Below are positions 22,317 through 34,400 of a stretch of DNA of 61,978 nt, piece after piece. Made by a program: the position numbers and the translations under genes. Below the pieces are notes generated by a model, which was given only the letters and a program-made list of their open reading frames with translations, did not search any database and had not been told where the DNA came from. Source of the DNA: Helicostylum pulchrum (lineage: Eukaryota; Mucoromycota; Mucoromycetes; Mucorales; Mucoraceae); assembly GCA_025677825.1 (NCBI GenBank), contig JAIXMO010000092.1:1-61978 (forward strand), read 5' to 3'. Numbering within the stretch: position 1 is the first letter of the stretch; every line of letters begins with the position of its first letter.

Positions 22317-24244
22317 ATGTCTAATTATCCTACTATACGGAACCCGCTGTTACCTAGCCCACCTGCTTCGTCTTCGCGGAGCCGATTCCGCAAAACAGAG
22401 TTACTCAGCAACCTATCTTTATCCACCACTTCTTCCACTCTAAAGACATCCATGTCTACTGCCTCCATTCGCAGTTTTATGAACCAGACCATCAGTCAAC
22501 TATCCAACGCTAGTTCCACTTTCCGTTTTGGACCCAACAAACGAATTATGCCTTCGACACCTAGTACTACCGTCAACACGAATTTTCTATCGAAATCGGT
22601 GACAGACCATATTATTAACAAACCCACTAAAAAAAAAGACCTACAAAACACAACATGCGAGCCACTGGTTCACTACAACGGTCCCTTTCATACACTTGAA
22701 TCCTTACCGATGGAAAAACTAAATTGGATCAAAGACGAACAAACTTCTGCACTTGTTAAAAACCCCTTGACAAATTATAATCGATCCATTGTCTTGCGAA
22801 AGCCACTGAGTCGTAGTCAAACATAGTGAGTTTTCCAATTAACCCCATTTATACTTTTTAAATAATCTACCCTCTCTCTCATATTTTTTCATAATTTTAG
22901 TCCCATTATATCAACTAATTTAAATAACCAACAAGCAAAACCAAAAGCCATGTTTTATTTAAGAAGTAAGCACCAACAAACAAAAAAATCAAAAAAAAAA
23001 AAGAAACAAAAAAATTCTGATTGTTTTATATAGTTCTTCAAATAGTTGCAACGGATTCATCAAAATGCAAGTAATAGGGACTTGAAGCTTAAAAATAACT
23101 TTGTTATACTAACGTGTATCTTTACTGACAGCACGATTATTCCGATGTGGAATCCAAGTCAATCAAGAGACATGTCTAAGTTCCTATGTTACTTGTGAAA
23201 AGACAGGCAAGCATAGCTCCATTGCACAATTTGACGAAACATTCTTATTGTAATAACCATTTTTTTTTAAAAAAAAACATATTAACATCCACACTGAGAA
23301 AACCCCATAACTTATTTTGTAAATTATAGCGATGTCGATGGATCAACAACTGCAACTATTCGCGTTTATGCACAAAATAAAAGTTCCAATATATTTTCTA
23401 GCCGTAACAAACAGGAGATTTGTTTAGGCACAGAGACTATCAAAGTATCTCTACACCCTAAATCAAAAACGACCGAACGGTTTGTACTTAACAGTGATCC
23501 TAAACAAGGTCAAAGTAACGATTTTCAATTACTGGTAGTACATGGTACTTATATCAGTCATCGAACACAAAATATGTTGAATAATACAATCTTGTTTGAA
23601 GATTTTATTACTGCTTATGTTCGCACAAGTATGGTACCTGTAAGTTTTTTCTTCTTCTTTACTATTCATTTTTAGATTTGTTAATATCATATATATATAT
23701 ATATATATAAGCGGTGGGATAGGTTTTGGGGTATATTACGTGGAGTTCAATTTGAACTATATGATTTTGAATACAAAGAGGTAGAATATATGCGCACATT
23801 GCTACTGACCAAAAAAAAGAAATATAAAATAATAACCAAAAGTATAAATAGAATCGACCTCCTCTTTATATTATACCACTAGACAATTTTATTAGCGCAT
23901 TTGATCCATCAGAAGAAGACGACGAAGAGATCCGTATAGATATTGGTGCCAGAGGAATAGCGCTTCAGTTTTCAGAAAAGGCTGTTCATAAGCATGAGCG
24001 ACGATGGATGCTGGATGATTTGGAGTGTCGTATGTATTTATTGCCTGAATCTTCCGCTGCAGCGCGTGAATGGGAGAGTAAATTTAATTACGTTGGGTCT
24101 ATTTTTAATGAAGTCAGAGGTTGGGATGAAAATAGCGCAAATAGTTTTGTTAGCGATGACAGTAATTATTCGTATCATAGTTCGGATGATGATGAAGAGG
24201 ATGAAAATATAAGTTTAACTGTACCATTAAAGTTAATGTGGTAG
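22317..24244 (+). CDS. Anillin-like protein with C2-like and PH domains
   Basis: This is likely a septum or bud-neck scaffold of the anillin/Mid/Bud4 type. Seven exons (22317-22825, 22901-22965, 23034-23066, 23132-23249, 23330-23639, 23712-23780, 23852-24244) give 498 aa. The N-terminus is disordered, rich in Ser, Thr and Pro. A C2-like anillin-homology region follows (RLFRCGIQVNQETCLSSYVT, then QFDETFLLDVDGSTTATIRV). Then comes a PH-like domain (RWDRFWGILRGVQFELYDFE ... IALQFSEKAVHKHERRWM ... AREWESKF) and an acidic tail. Frame is kept between exons 3 and 4 only if the donor at 23067 is GC (GCAAGT) instead of the GT four bases on. The family assignment rests on domain order and is moderately sure. 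Confidence 0.72.
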
Positions 24245-25233
24245 CTAATAAAAAAAAAGCGAGTTCAAATATAGAGAGTCTGCTACTATTTGTATCCTTG
24301 ATCATTCTACTAAGATTGAACCTAGTTGTTTGCTTCAGCATCTCATATACAAGAATATAGTTTAATGTGTAACTATTGCTGCTGTAAAATAAAATACGAG
24401 GTTTATATACTTTTTTTCTTGCAAACAAACCCCAATTACATACTACTGTAACTAGATTCGTTTGTTTTAACTATACAGCGAAAAAAGCAAACTTCCCAAG
24501 CTAGTTGTTATAATACTTCGGAATTTTTATTTATTTATTTAGTGATTTCTAGAAAGTAGCCTTGAGGCTTTGAAATAAAACTAAAATACATAACGGACCA
24601 TATACATATAAAAAAAGGCACAATACTAGTTTTTATTAAAACAAGTAGTATATCTGATTTGTACGACCAGCTTGATTTTTTTTGCATGATTAATTAGCCC
24701 AAAGTAAAAATAAGTAAGAGGGTAAGTATAAAAGGAGTGTAATATAGGGTAGCACGCAGTAGATGTATTCTATTGGTATTTAGTATGCATGTTAATATAT
24801 TGATATTTAGCAAGTAAAATAAAAAACCATGATAGACCTATTTTAATAGTTAAAAAACGTGGGTTTGGGGATCATGATTTTCTAGTGTTTTTATTCGTTC
24901 ACGTGAGTAGGGTGACTGGGTTTACTGCCTGTAAAAGATAGTTTTTGTCTGATGTTTTTTTTTTCTTTTCCAACTAACTCATATTTTTATGTTGTGCTCT
25001 TTTGTTGATCCCAAGTTTGATCAAGTCTTTCTTTACAACACTATTTGTCAATTGCTTCCATAAGTTAACTCTTCATTGGTAGATCTCTCACTCTTTTCTT
25101 TTTATTATATCCGCTCCATACCACTTTCTTTCTTTTCACCCCTCTCTTTTTCACTCTCACACTTTTTTTTTCCATCTCTTTTTTCTTTTTCTTGCTTCTC
25201 TTCTATTTCTTCATCTCGCAGAAAGAAAAAAAA
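24245..25233. other. Intergenic region; pyrimidine-rich leader of the next gene
   Basis: I see no gene. From about 25080 to 25225 the plus strand is very rich in C and T (runs of TCTCTTTTTC), just upstream of the phosphatase ATG. It is probably promoter and 5' leader. Confidence 0.45.
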
Positions 25234-26010
25234 ATGTCTAGAAACGGTTCTCCTCTTGGACGTATGCTTACAGTTATTGACTGTCCCAACTCTTCTTTAA
25301 GATTTTTGATTCTTGATTGTCCAACCGAATCTACACTTGATTTTTATATGGAAGAATTTATGAGACTTAACGTTGTAGCTGTTGTTCGATGCTGTCAACC
25401 TACTTATAGTGCTTCCCGTTTAACCGAAAGAGATATTCAAGTATTGGATCTTCCTTTTAAGGATGGTGGTGTGGTAAGATATATTTGAAACAGTAAAATG
25501 ATGATAATGATGATATTAACCTGATAGTCATATATAATCTTAGCCTCCGCCGCAGGTCGTGCGTGAGTGGTTACAATTAGTTGAAAGAAATAAACAAATT
25601 GCTGAAACAGCTAGAGATGAAGGTACTATTGCTCCAACAATTGCTGTTCATTGTGTAGCTGGTTTAGGCCGAGCACCTGCTTTAGTAGCTATTGCTTTGA
25701 TAGAGATGGGAATGAAACCTTTAGATGCTATTGAATTTATTCGAGGAAAGAGACGAGGAGCCTTTAATAAACCTCAGATTGCGTACCTTGTAAGTGCATA
25801 CTTAATAATGGGTTATAAAAAAAAAGGGAGAGGGGAGTGTGGTACTAAATATGTATTATATTGTAGGACTCTTATAAACGCTCCATGAAACCTAAATCTT
25901 CCACATCCAATTATTCTCTTCGGTCCTCACTCGGCCGTATGTTCAAATTAGGTGGTAGCACAACTACTAAACCTAGCCCTCCTCCATCTACTTTATCTCA
26001 ACCGACATGA
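25234..26010 (+). CDS. PRL-type protein tyrosine phosphatase (type IVA) without CaaX box
   Basis: This is a small dual-specificity-like phosphatase of the PRL/PTP4A group. Three exons (25234-25473, 25544-25789, 25867-26010) give 209 aa. The catalytic P-loop is [10 protein letters not shown] (Cys and Arg of the CxxxxxR signature present), with the general acid in the loop LDLPFKDGG. The Ala after the Arg is typical of PRLs, which have Ala where other PTPs have Ser or Thr. Metazoan PRLs end in a farnesylated CaaX box. Here the last exon instead encodes a Ser/Pro-rich tail ending STLSQPT, so prenylation is not expected. Reading through intron 2 would end RTLINAP, also without CaaX. It converges with the membrane-protein gene. 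Confidence 0.92.
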
Positions 26011-26182
26011 ATTTTTATTTTATTTTACACTACTACACCACAGCAATTACAACCTATTCACAACATTACCACGACGCTTAATTCCATCCATTACTATTCT
26101 TACAGCTTTATTAATCTCAGGTTTTTAGACTTTTTTCGTTTATTTTATATTAAAAAAGGTTTTGTTAAAAAAAAATGTATTA

Positions 26183-26779
26183 CTAGTCTTTTGTATAAGC
26201 TGGTGGAGGTATTAAACAATCGTGACATAGTCCCTCATGAGTTGAAGTATTGGCATTATTACTGTTAATATTAGTGTGATTATGAAAATGTAATTCTTTG
26301 GCAGAAGGAGCTGATGGTTCTGGTGTTGGCACAAGAGAAATAGGTGGTGGTGGTGGTGGTGGTGGTGGTATATTGTCATCATTACTATTACTATCTAAAC
26401 TACTACTACTATTACTATTACTACTACTACTACTACTATCTGGCTGTTCTTGTTGTCGAATACTATAACTACAATTACAATATGAATAATCTGTTGAACA
26501 AGATTTCTCATCATCATCATCATTATCATTATCACTATCATCTGAATCATTAGCATCGTACCCTTTATCAAGTCTCTTCTTTTGTTTACATTTATGTAGG
26601 TACCAATAAATCATAATACCAACACCAAATGCAAACGATAGAGCTAATCCACCAGCTAAACTCAATACTACCGCTAACGTACGTAACTGTCTTTCATTTG
26701 TATGTAATCGATGTAATAAAGTTGACGGTGAATCTTCAATAATAAATGTAGCTAAAGATGTTGTACTTTTTGTGGTCAT
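26183..26779 (-). CDS. Single-pass membrane protein with PPxY motif
   Basis: A single-exon frame of 198 aa. About 32 polar residues precede one membrane segment (LAVVLSLAGGLALSFAFGVG, about residues 34-58) that ends in a basic stop-transfer patch (HKCKQKKR). The remainder is a low-complexity tail of Asp/Asn, Ser/Asn and a run of nine prolines. The last residues are CHDCLIPPPAYTKD. The PPAY core is a WW-domain ligand, so the protein could be an adaptor for a Rsp5/Nedd4-type ubiquitin ligase. That role is inference. The tail is coded by trinucleotide runs that may vary in length. The plus-strand frame opposite (26344-26553) is a shadow of those runs. Confidence 0.7.
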   Translation of the reverse strand: MTTKSTTSLATFIIEDSPSTLLHRLHTNERQLRTLAVVLSLAGGLALSFAFGVGIMIYWYLHKCKQKKRLDKGYDANDSDDSDNDNDDDDEKSCSTDYSYCNCSYSIRQQEQPDSSSSSSNSNSSSSLDSNSNDDNIPPPPPPPPPISLVPTPEPSAPSAKELHFHNHTNINSNNANTSTHEGLCHDCLIPPPAYTKD

Positions 26780-27844
26780 ATCATTTAAAACAAAAACATA
26801 ATAATAATAAAGAAAAAAAAAAGAGGGGACAGAACATACCTTTTTTTTTTAATTTTGTTTATTTTATTTTTTTACCCCTTTCTTTTCGTTTGTATAGTTA
26901 AAATTGAACGGCATAATGCATTCTTTGCAGTAACCCTTTCTTTTTTTTTTTATCACTAAAACAAAACATGTCTTTTCTTTTACCTACACTGCTTGCTTTT
27001 CTTTCTCGGTAAAATATAAACTACAGTTGCATGATTCATGCTAACTACAAAAAAGTATAATTACTTAGTTCTTTATTAACACCCTTTTTTTGTGATTGTT
27101 GTAGCAGTAACATCATCACCCCTTTTTATTAAGTGGTTGAGATAAAATACAGAGTCTACTATATTTGCTCATTTAATATATTTAATCAACTACGCGTAAT
27201 ATATAATAAGGATTGTAAAGTAAATTGAGGTTTGATGATAATATGGTTGATTAGACAGTTTCTGTGTGTTTTTCCATCTACAACTTCAACTGATTCTTTC
27301 GTGAAGTTCTCCAAGGTTGAGGGAAACGTGATTGTTTTCACCTTTTTTAGTGATATACAAACTCTTTGATTTTAAAAATGCTACGCACAAGTGCATTTCA
27401 AAACCCATTGCAATCAAGTAAGGAATACAGACACCGCTTAAAAGTAAAAGGGTAAAGTTTGGGGGAGATTATTAAAAGTGTAAAACAACAGATAGTAAGA
27501 ATAGTAAGCACCAGACTGTTTAGTGGTCATCTGAGACGTAACTTATTTATTTAGTTTAAGGCGAAATGGTATTAGGACGTCTAGTCTTTACAAAGGAGTT
27601 ATCAAACAATGTTATTAAAACAAGGGGATAATCAAGCAAAGTGATAGAGAGGGTAATACAATAAATCGTATAAAGTAAAAGCTTAGATAAAAATAATAGT
27701 TCAACAATGAATCTTTGGAAAGGTGACTAGGAAATGTAATTTAATACAGATGGTAGCCAAGCGATGAAAGATAAAATAAAGGGATATAGAAAAACCAAAT
27801 AAGTGAACACTAAGATATTTTAAGTCTAGGTAAGTTAAGTTTAT
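26780..27844. other. Gene-poor stretch
   Basis: No gene is visible. A dispersed-repeat landmark (GATAAAATACAGAGTCTAC then ATTTGCTCATTTAATATATT) lies near 27143-27188, and long A runs occur near 27845. Confidence 0.4.
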
Positions 27845-29600
27845 TTAAAAAAAAAAAAAAAAGACAAGGAGGTATTTATACTTATGACTCGCGTTTGTGT
27901 GACAAGAGTCAGGGAAGTCAATTGTGGTGTAACACTGTCTCTTTGCCTCTCCATAGCCCACGTTCATAGCATTATCCGTTTGGTGTGGGAAAACACTAAT
28001 AATACAATCTGGACAACCAGTAAAACTAACTTCTCGATTATGGTTGTCAGCGGGTTCAGTAAAAGTAAATTTCAGTCGTATATCTCGCTCATGATCGTCA
28101 AATAAAGGTTGCATCGCATATAAAATATATCTTGTAATGAGCTTTGTTTCACATGTCTGAATATGTTGGATCCATAGGCCAAAATTGGAGAAGTTGAGAT
28201 GCAGATACAATGAGTTTTTTATCTATAGGATTATCCACGATATCTGCAAGGCTGAGTAATGAAGCTGCTGCATTGATTCGATTATTGGTTTATTGTATAC
28301 GCTTTGTGCAGTTTCAATGATTCCAAGCAAAGTTTCTCCGGGAAATTTGTACGCCATATTTAGGGGGTCAAGGATGCTTTCGCAAACTTTTTGGTATATT
28401 TTATCGCCAAAGAACGGGATTATGTCTTTGTGGAGTCGATTGTTATTTTGTAATAAGATAATTGAAGATAACAATAGAATGAGATGAACATCAGATTCCA
28501 AGCTTAAGTTATTGACTTCCACGAAGTTAAAGACATATTGTTGCATGTTATAGAAGCTCTCTGGGATATCAATATGATCAAAGTAAAATAGATTTGGACC
28601 CGGTACGTGCAATGTTAAAGACAGTGGTGTTGATGTCAATAATTCATTAGAGAATGATGCTTCATCAGAAATTGACATCGAAGGCGGACTGCGAACTGGG
28701 CGGACCAATATGGGTGTAGCCGTATAGTTGTCCTCGTTAGCGTCACAATAAATATCGTTGTCGCCTTGTGTAGATTCATTTTCATCGCCATCAGAAGGAA
28801 TGGGGCTGTTCGAGAAATTATTATTGGTTGGAGTAATCAATTGACGAACATAGGCAGCAGCAGGAGTAGCAGTCGTAGTCAGTGTGTCTATGGCTTCTTC
28901 ATGATACACATCATTTTCAAAGTCAAGGCAGTAAAAAAAGAATTCAAATCTCACTATCATAACGAAAGGGAAAGCTAAACGTATATTTGATTTAAGCAAA
29001 TGATTCAAATGGATTTTTGACATTACAGCAAGCTTCCGCCCCTATGACGATTTCAAGTTATTAAGCTAGATATTTTTCGATAAGAGCTTTTGTAACTTAC
29101 CTTGCGGCCCTGTTTATCCTTGCATCAAGGACAAAGTTTGCTTCGACTTCAGCAAGTTTCTCTAGTCTTTTGCAGTGGATTTAGGCCACACCATAGAAAA
29201 AAAAAGTAGGCGATCTATTTACGCGTTCAGAAAAAGGTCACACCTTCGATAATTTCGAGGCATATGGCTATCCCCCTTGACGTCGAAACTAACGAGATAC
29301 CACTGTAATTAATTAGTTTAAATCACACTTTTAGATGTAGAGGGTATAATAGCTACCTTTTTATCTTTACAATAGAGTTACAGAACAAATCATCAAATAT
29401 AGGGGTCCAGATTATATTATTAATACTTTGTTCTGAATTGTCTTGTCGTGCCGAAAAATCGAATAACGAAGCATGGGTATAACAGGCGTTCATTCTACAA
29501 CAACAATTTTCTTCCAAGTAAGGCTTAGCCAATACCACTGCGAACGATTCAACGATATTCTGGACTATATGCATGGAAGCTTTCTTTACTTTTAAGAAAC
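27845..29600 (-). pseudogene. Lineage-specific multi-exon gene with PD-(D/E)xK-like motif, frame-broken
   Basis: Exons can be read from right to left: MHIVQNIVESFAVVLAKPYL (29574 onward), SGISLVSTSRGIAICLEIIE (near 29300), RLEKLAEVEANFVLDARINR (near 29140), then a large exon from about 29030 to 28260 (MSKIHLNHLLKSNIRLAFPF ... FGDKIYQKVCESILDPLNMA). After that the coding-like frame shifts to NAAASLLSLADIVDNPIDKK and shifts again to TKLITRYILYAMQPLFDDHE, followed by GCPDCIIS (28001 region) and NVGYGEAKRQ (27945 region). The PD...GEAK pair matches the motif of the copies at 7.2 and 40.1 kb. At least three frame changes lack splice sites that explain them, so it is probably a decaying gene. Function unknown. 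Confidence 0.45.
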
Positions 29601-30281
29601 TTATTCCGTTTTTTTTTGTTTGTGAACACCAGACACTTCCTTTGAAAATTGCAAATACATAGTCAATTTAGTAGCTCAAAAAAAGGTTCAGGATATTACT
29701 TCTCGCGTACCTGTTCCTGCGTACTTGTTTTATATATCTTGTTGATTTATTTCCTTACACTGGCAATACCGTCAACCAAAAGGTTTGTAAAGCCCATCTT
29801 GTGTAGGATGGTCTTGTGTGGGAGGTCTTGTGGGAGTTCTTGTGCAAGCCTGGTCTTTTTAAGCTCTTGAGAACGAAAGAAAAGGAAAGAAAATAGAAAA
29901 AAAACGACTTTTTTTTATTGATAAAAAGGAGCTCTTAGATTTGTTTCATATTTATGTTAGTTAGTCACAAGAAAAAAAAAGGATGCATGAACTGTAACAA
30001 ACACTCTGATAAGTTATTTCATATGTCACACTTGTACGTTAGTTATACTTTTAGTGGTTAAAAAGAAGTGTATTGTTCTATCCAAAAAAAGTATAACGTT
30101 TCAAAAAAAAAAAAACTGGTTTTATTGTAGGTTATTAATTAAACCTGGTGCGCGCGTATCTTTCTCTAAAAACACTGCTACACCCGTGTTTAGTGGCTTA
30201 AAAAAAACGGATAAACAATTGCTAAAAATTCTTGTTTTTAGAAGTTTTTTTTTTTTCCTCTTTGTCTTCAGTAACTGTTAC
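29601..30281. other. Gene-poor stretch upstream of cysteinyl-tRNA synthetase
   Basis: There is no supported gene. A TCATATGTCACACTTG block of the dispersed repeat lies near 30018, and T runs precede the synthetase start. Confidence 0.4.
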
Positions 30282-32907
30282 ATGCGAATTACACCCATTG
30301 TAACATTATTTATACGTACATTTAATCTAGTTCCAAAGTATAAACCCACCATCTATAGACGCTTTTTACATTCCACCATGTCAGCTGAAGCCAGTGTCAA
30401 ATCGAGACAACAACCTAAATGGCATGTACCTGCTGCTCAACCAGTACCTGTTCTCAAATTCCAAAACTCACTTACCAAAACCAAGGTACACTTATAACGC
30501 GCCTACCTACACATACACACGCACATATACACATATACACACAACACATATAAACATATTTTATTTTTATTTTTTATAGACAGAGTTTATTCCTAAGCAA
30601 GGTAGAAGAGTAACATGGTACAACTGTGGCCCCACCGTCTACGACGCATCTCACATGGGCCACGCACGTACCTACTTGACCATGGACATCATCCGTCGAG
30701 TATTAGAAGACTACTTTAAATACGACGTATTATTTGTTCAAAACGTAACTGATATCGACGACAAGATTATTTTACGTGCACGTCAAGAATATCTTTTCAA
30801 AGAATTAAAGAAACAAGTGACCGAATTAACTCCTGCTTTAGTTGCCGATGCTGAACAAGCTTGGTCAGAGTACGCTGCTTCCAAGTTGAAGAAATTAGAT
30901 GCTACTTTAGTTACTTTAGCCACCTCCAACTGGATCGAGTTTTCTAAAAAGATGACACCTGAGGAAATCGAAAAGGCTATTTTAGTTGAACCCAAATATA
31001 AAATGACATTTACTGCTTTGGTAAGGATTAATTAATTTTTACGTATAAGAGAAAGGGTATATTGAATGCGTGTATTAGGATAATGCATACAAGGCTATTC
31101 AAACCGCCAAGGATAACTTGACAAACGGTATCAAGACAAAAGAATCTGCTGAACAACTTATTGATGCTTCTCAAGATACACTTTCCACCTGGTTAGATGC
31201 CAGAGTAAGTTTCTCCTTCCTTCCTTTTTTTATGTACGTATTAACGCCTATGAATAGAAAGGACCTGAGGTCAACGATCCCAAGGTATTCCGTGAACTTC
31301 CTGCATTCTGGGAAGCCAAATACTTTGAAGACATGGAAGCCTTAAACGTGCGTGCACCCGATGTCCAAACCCGTGTCAGCGAATACGTTCCCGAAATTAT
31401 CGAATTTGTTCAAAAGATTATTGCCAATGGATATGCATACGAAGTAGACGGCTCAGTTTACTTTGACACCGCACGTTACGACGGACATAACGGCCACCAC
31501 TACGCTAAACTTGAGCCTTGGTCCAAGGGCGATACCGAATTGATTGAAGACGGTGAAGGTTCATTAGGTAGTAAACTTGTCGGTAAGAAAAACGCTAGTG
31601 ATTTTGCATTATGGAAGACCTCCAAGCCCGGAGAGCCCGTCTGGGACTCCCCATGGTCTCAAGGTCGTCCCGGATGGCACATTGAGTGTTCCGTCATGGC
31701 CGGCGCCATCCTTGGCGAAACTATGGATATTCACTCTGGCGGTGTCGATTTAGCCTTCCCTCACCACGATAACGAAATTGCGCAATCCGAGGCTCATTTC
31801 GGCTGCAACCAATGGGTCAATTACTTTTTACATGCCGGTCACTTGCACGTCGAAGGTCAAAAGATGAGTAAGAGTTTAAAGAACTTTATTACCATTCAAG
31901 AAGCACTTGAAACCTACACCGCACGTCAACTTCGTCTCTTTTTCTTGTTACATCAATGGGACGCCAAGATGGATTTCAAAAAATCCCGTATGCATGAAAC
32001 TGTCATGTTGGAACAAACCATGAAGAACTTTTTTGATAACACCAAAGCACTTTTAAACAAAGTACAAAACGATGGATCTCGCGGTGCTACTGATTTACCT
32101 AACGGTGGTATCACCCATCGTTACAGAGACGCTGAAAAGGACTTATTAAACATCTTGCAAGATAAACAAGACGGTGTTCATGCCGCACTTTGTGATTCTA
32201 TCAACACACCCAAGGTGATGGACGAAGTGATGGAACTGGTCAACTATACCAACAAGTACATGACCTCAGCAGGTGCCAAAAACGTCAATGTTCATTTATT
32301 AAACAAGGTCGCTAAATGGATCACTTCTCTTATGAAGATCTTTGGTGTTGCCGATAACGGCGCCGAAATCGGTTTTGGTTCTGTTGCAGGGCAATCTGGA
32401 AACGCCGAAGAGCTCTTGATGCCTTACTTGCAAACACTTTCTACTTTCAGAGACCAAGTCCGTATCGGTGCTCGTAACAAGGTAGAGCATACCGAGTTCT
32501 TAAAGTTGTGTGACGATCTCCGCGATAACCAATTGGTTGAATTAAGTGTCTCTTTAGACGATCAAGAAGACGGTATTGCACTTGTTAAATTGGTGCCTCG
32601 TGAAGAACTTATTCAAGCTCGCGAAAAGAAATTAGCTATTGCTGCTGAAAAAGAAGCCAAGAAAGCTGCTGCTGCCGCTGAACGTGAACGTAAGCGTTTA
32701 GAGAAGTTGGAAAAGGGTAAACTTGCTCCTCAAGACTTGTTCAAGACCTCCGGTGAGTTCTCCAAGTTTGATGACGCTGGCTTCCCTACCCATACTAAAG
32801 ACGGTGAGGAGATCACAAAGAGCAGAAAGAAGAAGGCTCAAAAGGAATGGGATATGCAAAAGAAACTTCATGAAGAATATCTTAAAGAATTTGGTGCCAC
32901 TGCCTAA
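30282..32907 (+). CDS. CRS1: Cysteinyl-tRNA synthetase, probably dual cytosolic and mitochondrial
   Basis: This class I synthetase charges tRNA-Cys. Four exons (30282-30485, 30580-31020, 31079-31204, 31258-32907) give 806 aa from the first ATG. The HIGH motif appears as HMGHA after the zinc Cys in [18 protein letters not shown]. The other zinc ligands fall in [10 protein letters not shown] and [18 protein letters not shown] is exact in [10 protein letters not shown]. The C-terminus has a Lys/Ala/Glu-rich eukaryotic extension. The first start gives an Arg-rich, mitochondrial-type leader ([14 protein letters not shown]...). A second in-frame ATG at 30378 ([12 protein letters not shown]) gives a 774-aa cytosolic form. 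Use of both starts is inferred. It converges with RNR2. Confidence 0.96.
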
Positions 32908-33179
32908 AAGCCTTTTCCATTGTTATAATAAAATAAAAAACCCTTTCTATTGTTATTTATAATAATTATTTTTATTTATTTTAATCAGTGAAAGAATGAA
33001 AAATGTAGTTTTTTTTGGGGGTTTTTTCTTTTTTTTTTGGTTTTTACTTTAAAGTGTATAAAGAGAAGGGGGGGGGGGTTGTATTTCTTTTATATATAAA
33101 AAAAAAAGAAAAAAAAAAAGAGGGAATAGTGTATTTACAGGAAATGAATGTGTGTATGTGTATTATTAAATTAATCTAC

Positions 33180-34375
33180 TTAAAAATCAGCATCTAAAGT
33201 AAAGGTCTTTTCAACGGGAGTCTTGTTCATGACACCAGCACGTTGGTAATCAGAAACACGTTTCTCAAAGAAGTTTGTCTTTCCTTGAAGAGAGATCATA
33301 TCCATGAAATCAAAGGGGTTTGCGACGTTATAGATCTTATCAAAGCCAAGTGCCACCATTAATCTATCGGCAACAAACTCGATATATTGACACATAAGAA
33401 CAGCGTTCATACCGATTAAGTTACAAGGTAAAGCATCAGTCAAGAACTCTTGTTCAATACCAACAGCTTCAACGATGATACTCTTGACACGTTCTTCACT
33501 AGGTTGCTTACGAATATGAGTGAATAAGAGACAAGCGAAATCAGTATGGAGACCTTCATCACGACTGATAAGTTCGTTACTGAAAGTCAATCCAGGCATA
33601 AGACCACGCTTCTTGAGCCAAAAGATGGAGGCAAAAGAACCAGAGAAGAAAATACCTTCAACCGCAGCAAAAGCAACTAATCTTTCAGCGAAAGAATCAT
33701 TACCAGAGATCCACTTGAAAGCCCAATCGGCCTTTTTCTTAATACAAGGAACTAGTTTTAAAAATATTAGTAATCAAATTATGTTGTGTACGAGGATAAA
33801 AATAAAAAACTAACTTACTGGTTTCAATAGCATCGAAAAGCATTTCTTTTTCAGCAGTATCCTTAATATAAGTATCAATCAAGAGACTATAAGTTTCAGC
33901 ATGAATGTTCTCAATAGCCATTTGGAAGCCATAGAAACACTTGGCCTCAGGGATCTTTACTTCATCACAGAAGTTCTGTACCAAGTTTTCATTAACAACA
34001 CCATCTGCACTTGCAAAGAATGCTAATACACGAGAGATAAAGAATCTTTCATTATCATTCATCTTTGTATCCCAATCATGTTGATCCTTAGACAAATCAA
34101 TTTCTTCAGCTGTCCAGAAAGAAGCCTCAGCCTTCTTATAGAATTGCCAAATCTATTTTTTAAGCTTGTTAGTATGGCTATTAAATATTATATATGTGTA
34201 TGCTAAAAAAATAATTTACCTCGTGGTATTTAATAGGGAATAAACAGAAACGTCTAGTACTATCTCTAAGAATTTCTTCAACTTCATCTCCTTCAGCTTG
34301 ATTCAACTTTTTAATTTGAGCATCGTCAACAGACAACTTGGATAACTGATTAGTAGCTTCAATAGTAGCGGCCAT
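33180..34375 (-). CDS. RNR2: Ribonucleotide reductase small subunit (class Ia beta)
   Basis: The small subunit carries the diiron-tyrosyl radical that drives deoxyribonucleotide synthesis. Three exons (34375-34220, 34152-33819, 33751-33180) give 353 aa. Radical-site residues are visible: the Asp in WTAEEIDLS, the Glu/His pair and Tyr in [15 protein letters not shown], the Glu in [14 protein letters not shown], and Glu/His in RDEGLHTDF. The C-terminus FTLDADF is the peptide that docks to the large subunit. It is a little short at the N-terminus relative to yeast Rnr2. The 5' leader holds a GA-rich microsatellite within 10 bp of the start codon. Confidence 0.96.
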
Positions 34376-34383
34376 ATTTGTAA

Positions 34384-34400
34384 CAGACAGACAGAGAGAC

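Noticed and set aside
26344..26553. Tyr/Val/His-rich frame on the plus strand
   Set aside because: It is the reverse reading of the triplet repeats that encode the Pro, Ser, Asn and Asp runs of the membrane protein.
30783..30995. Minus-strand frame inside the cysteinyl-tRNA synthetase gene
   Set aside because: It is antisense to the conserved synthetase exon; the plus-strand frame is unambiguous.
33060..33120. G10 run with flanking A/T runs between CARS and RNR2, considered as a quadruplex or terminator
   Set aside because: A single G tract without further tracts nearby cannot form an intramolecular quadruplex, and it lies in the gap between two convergent genes where such runs are common here.
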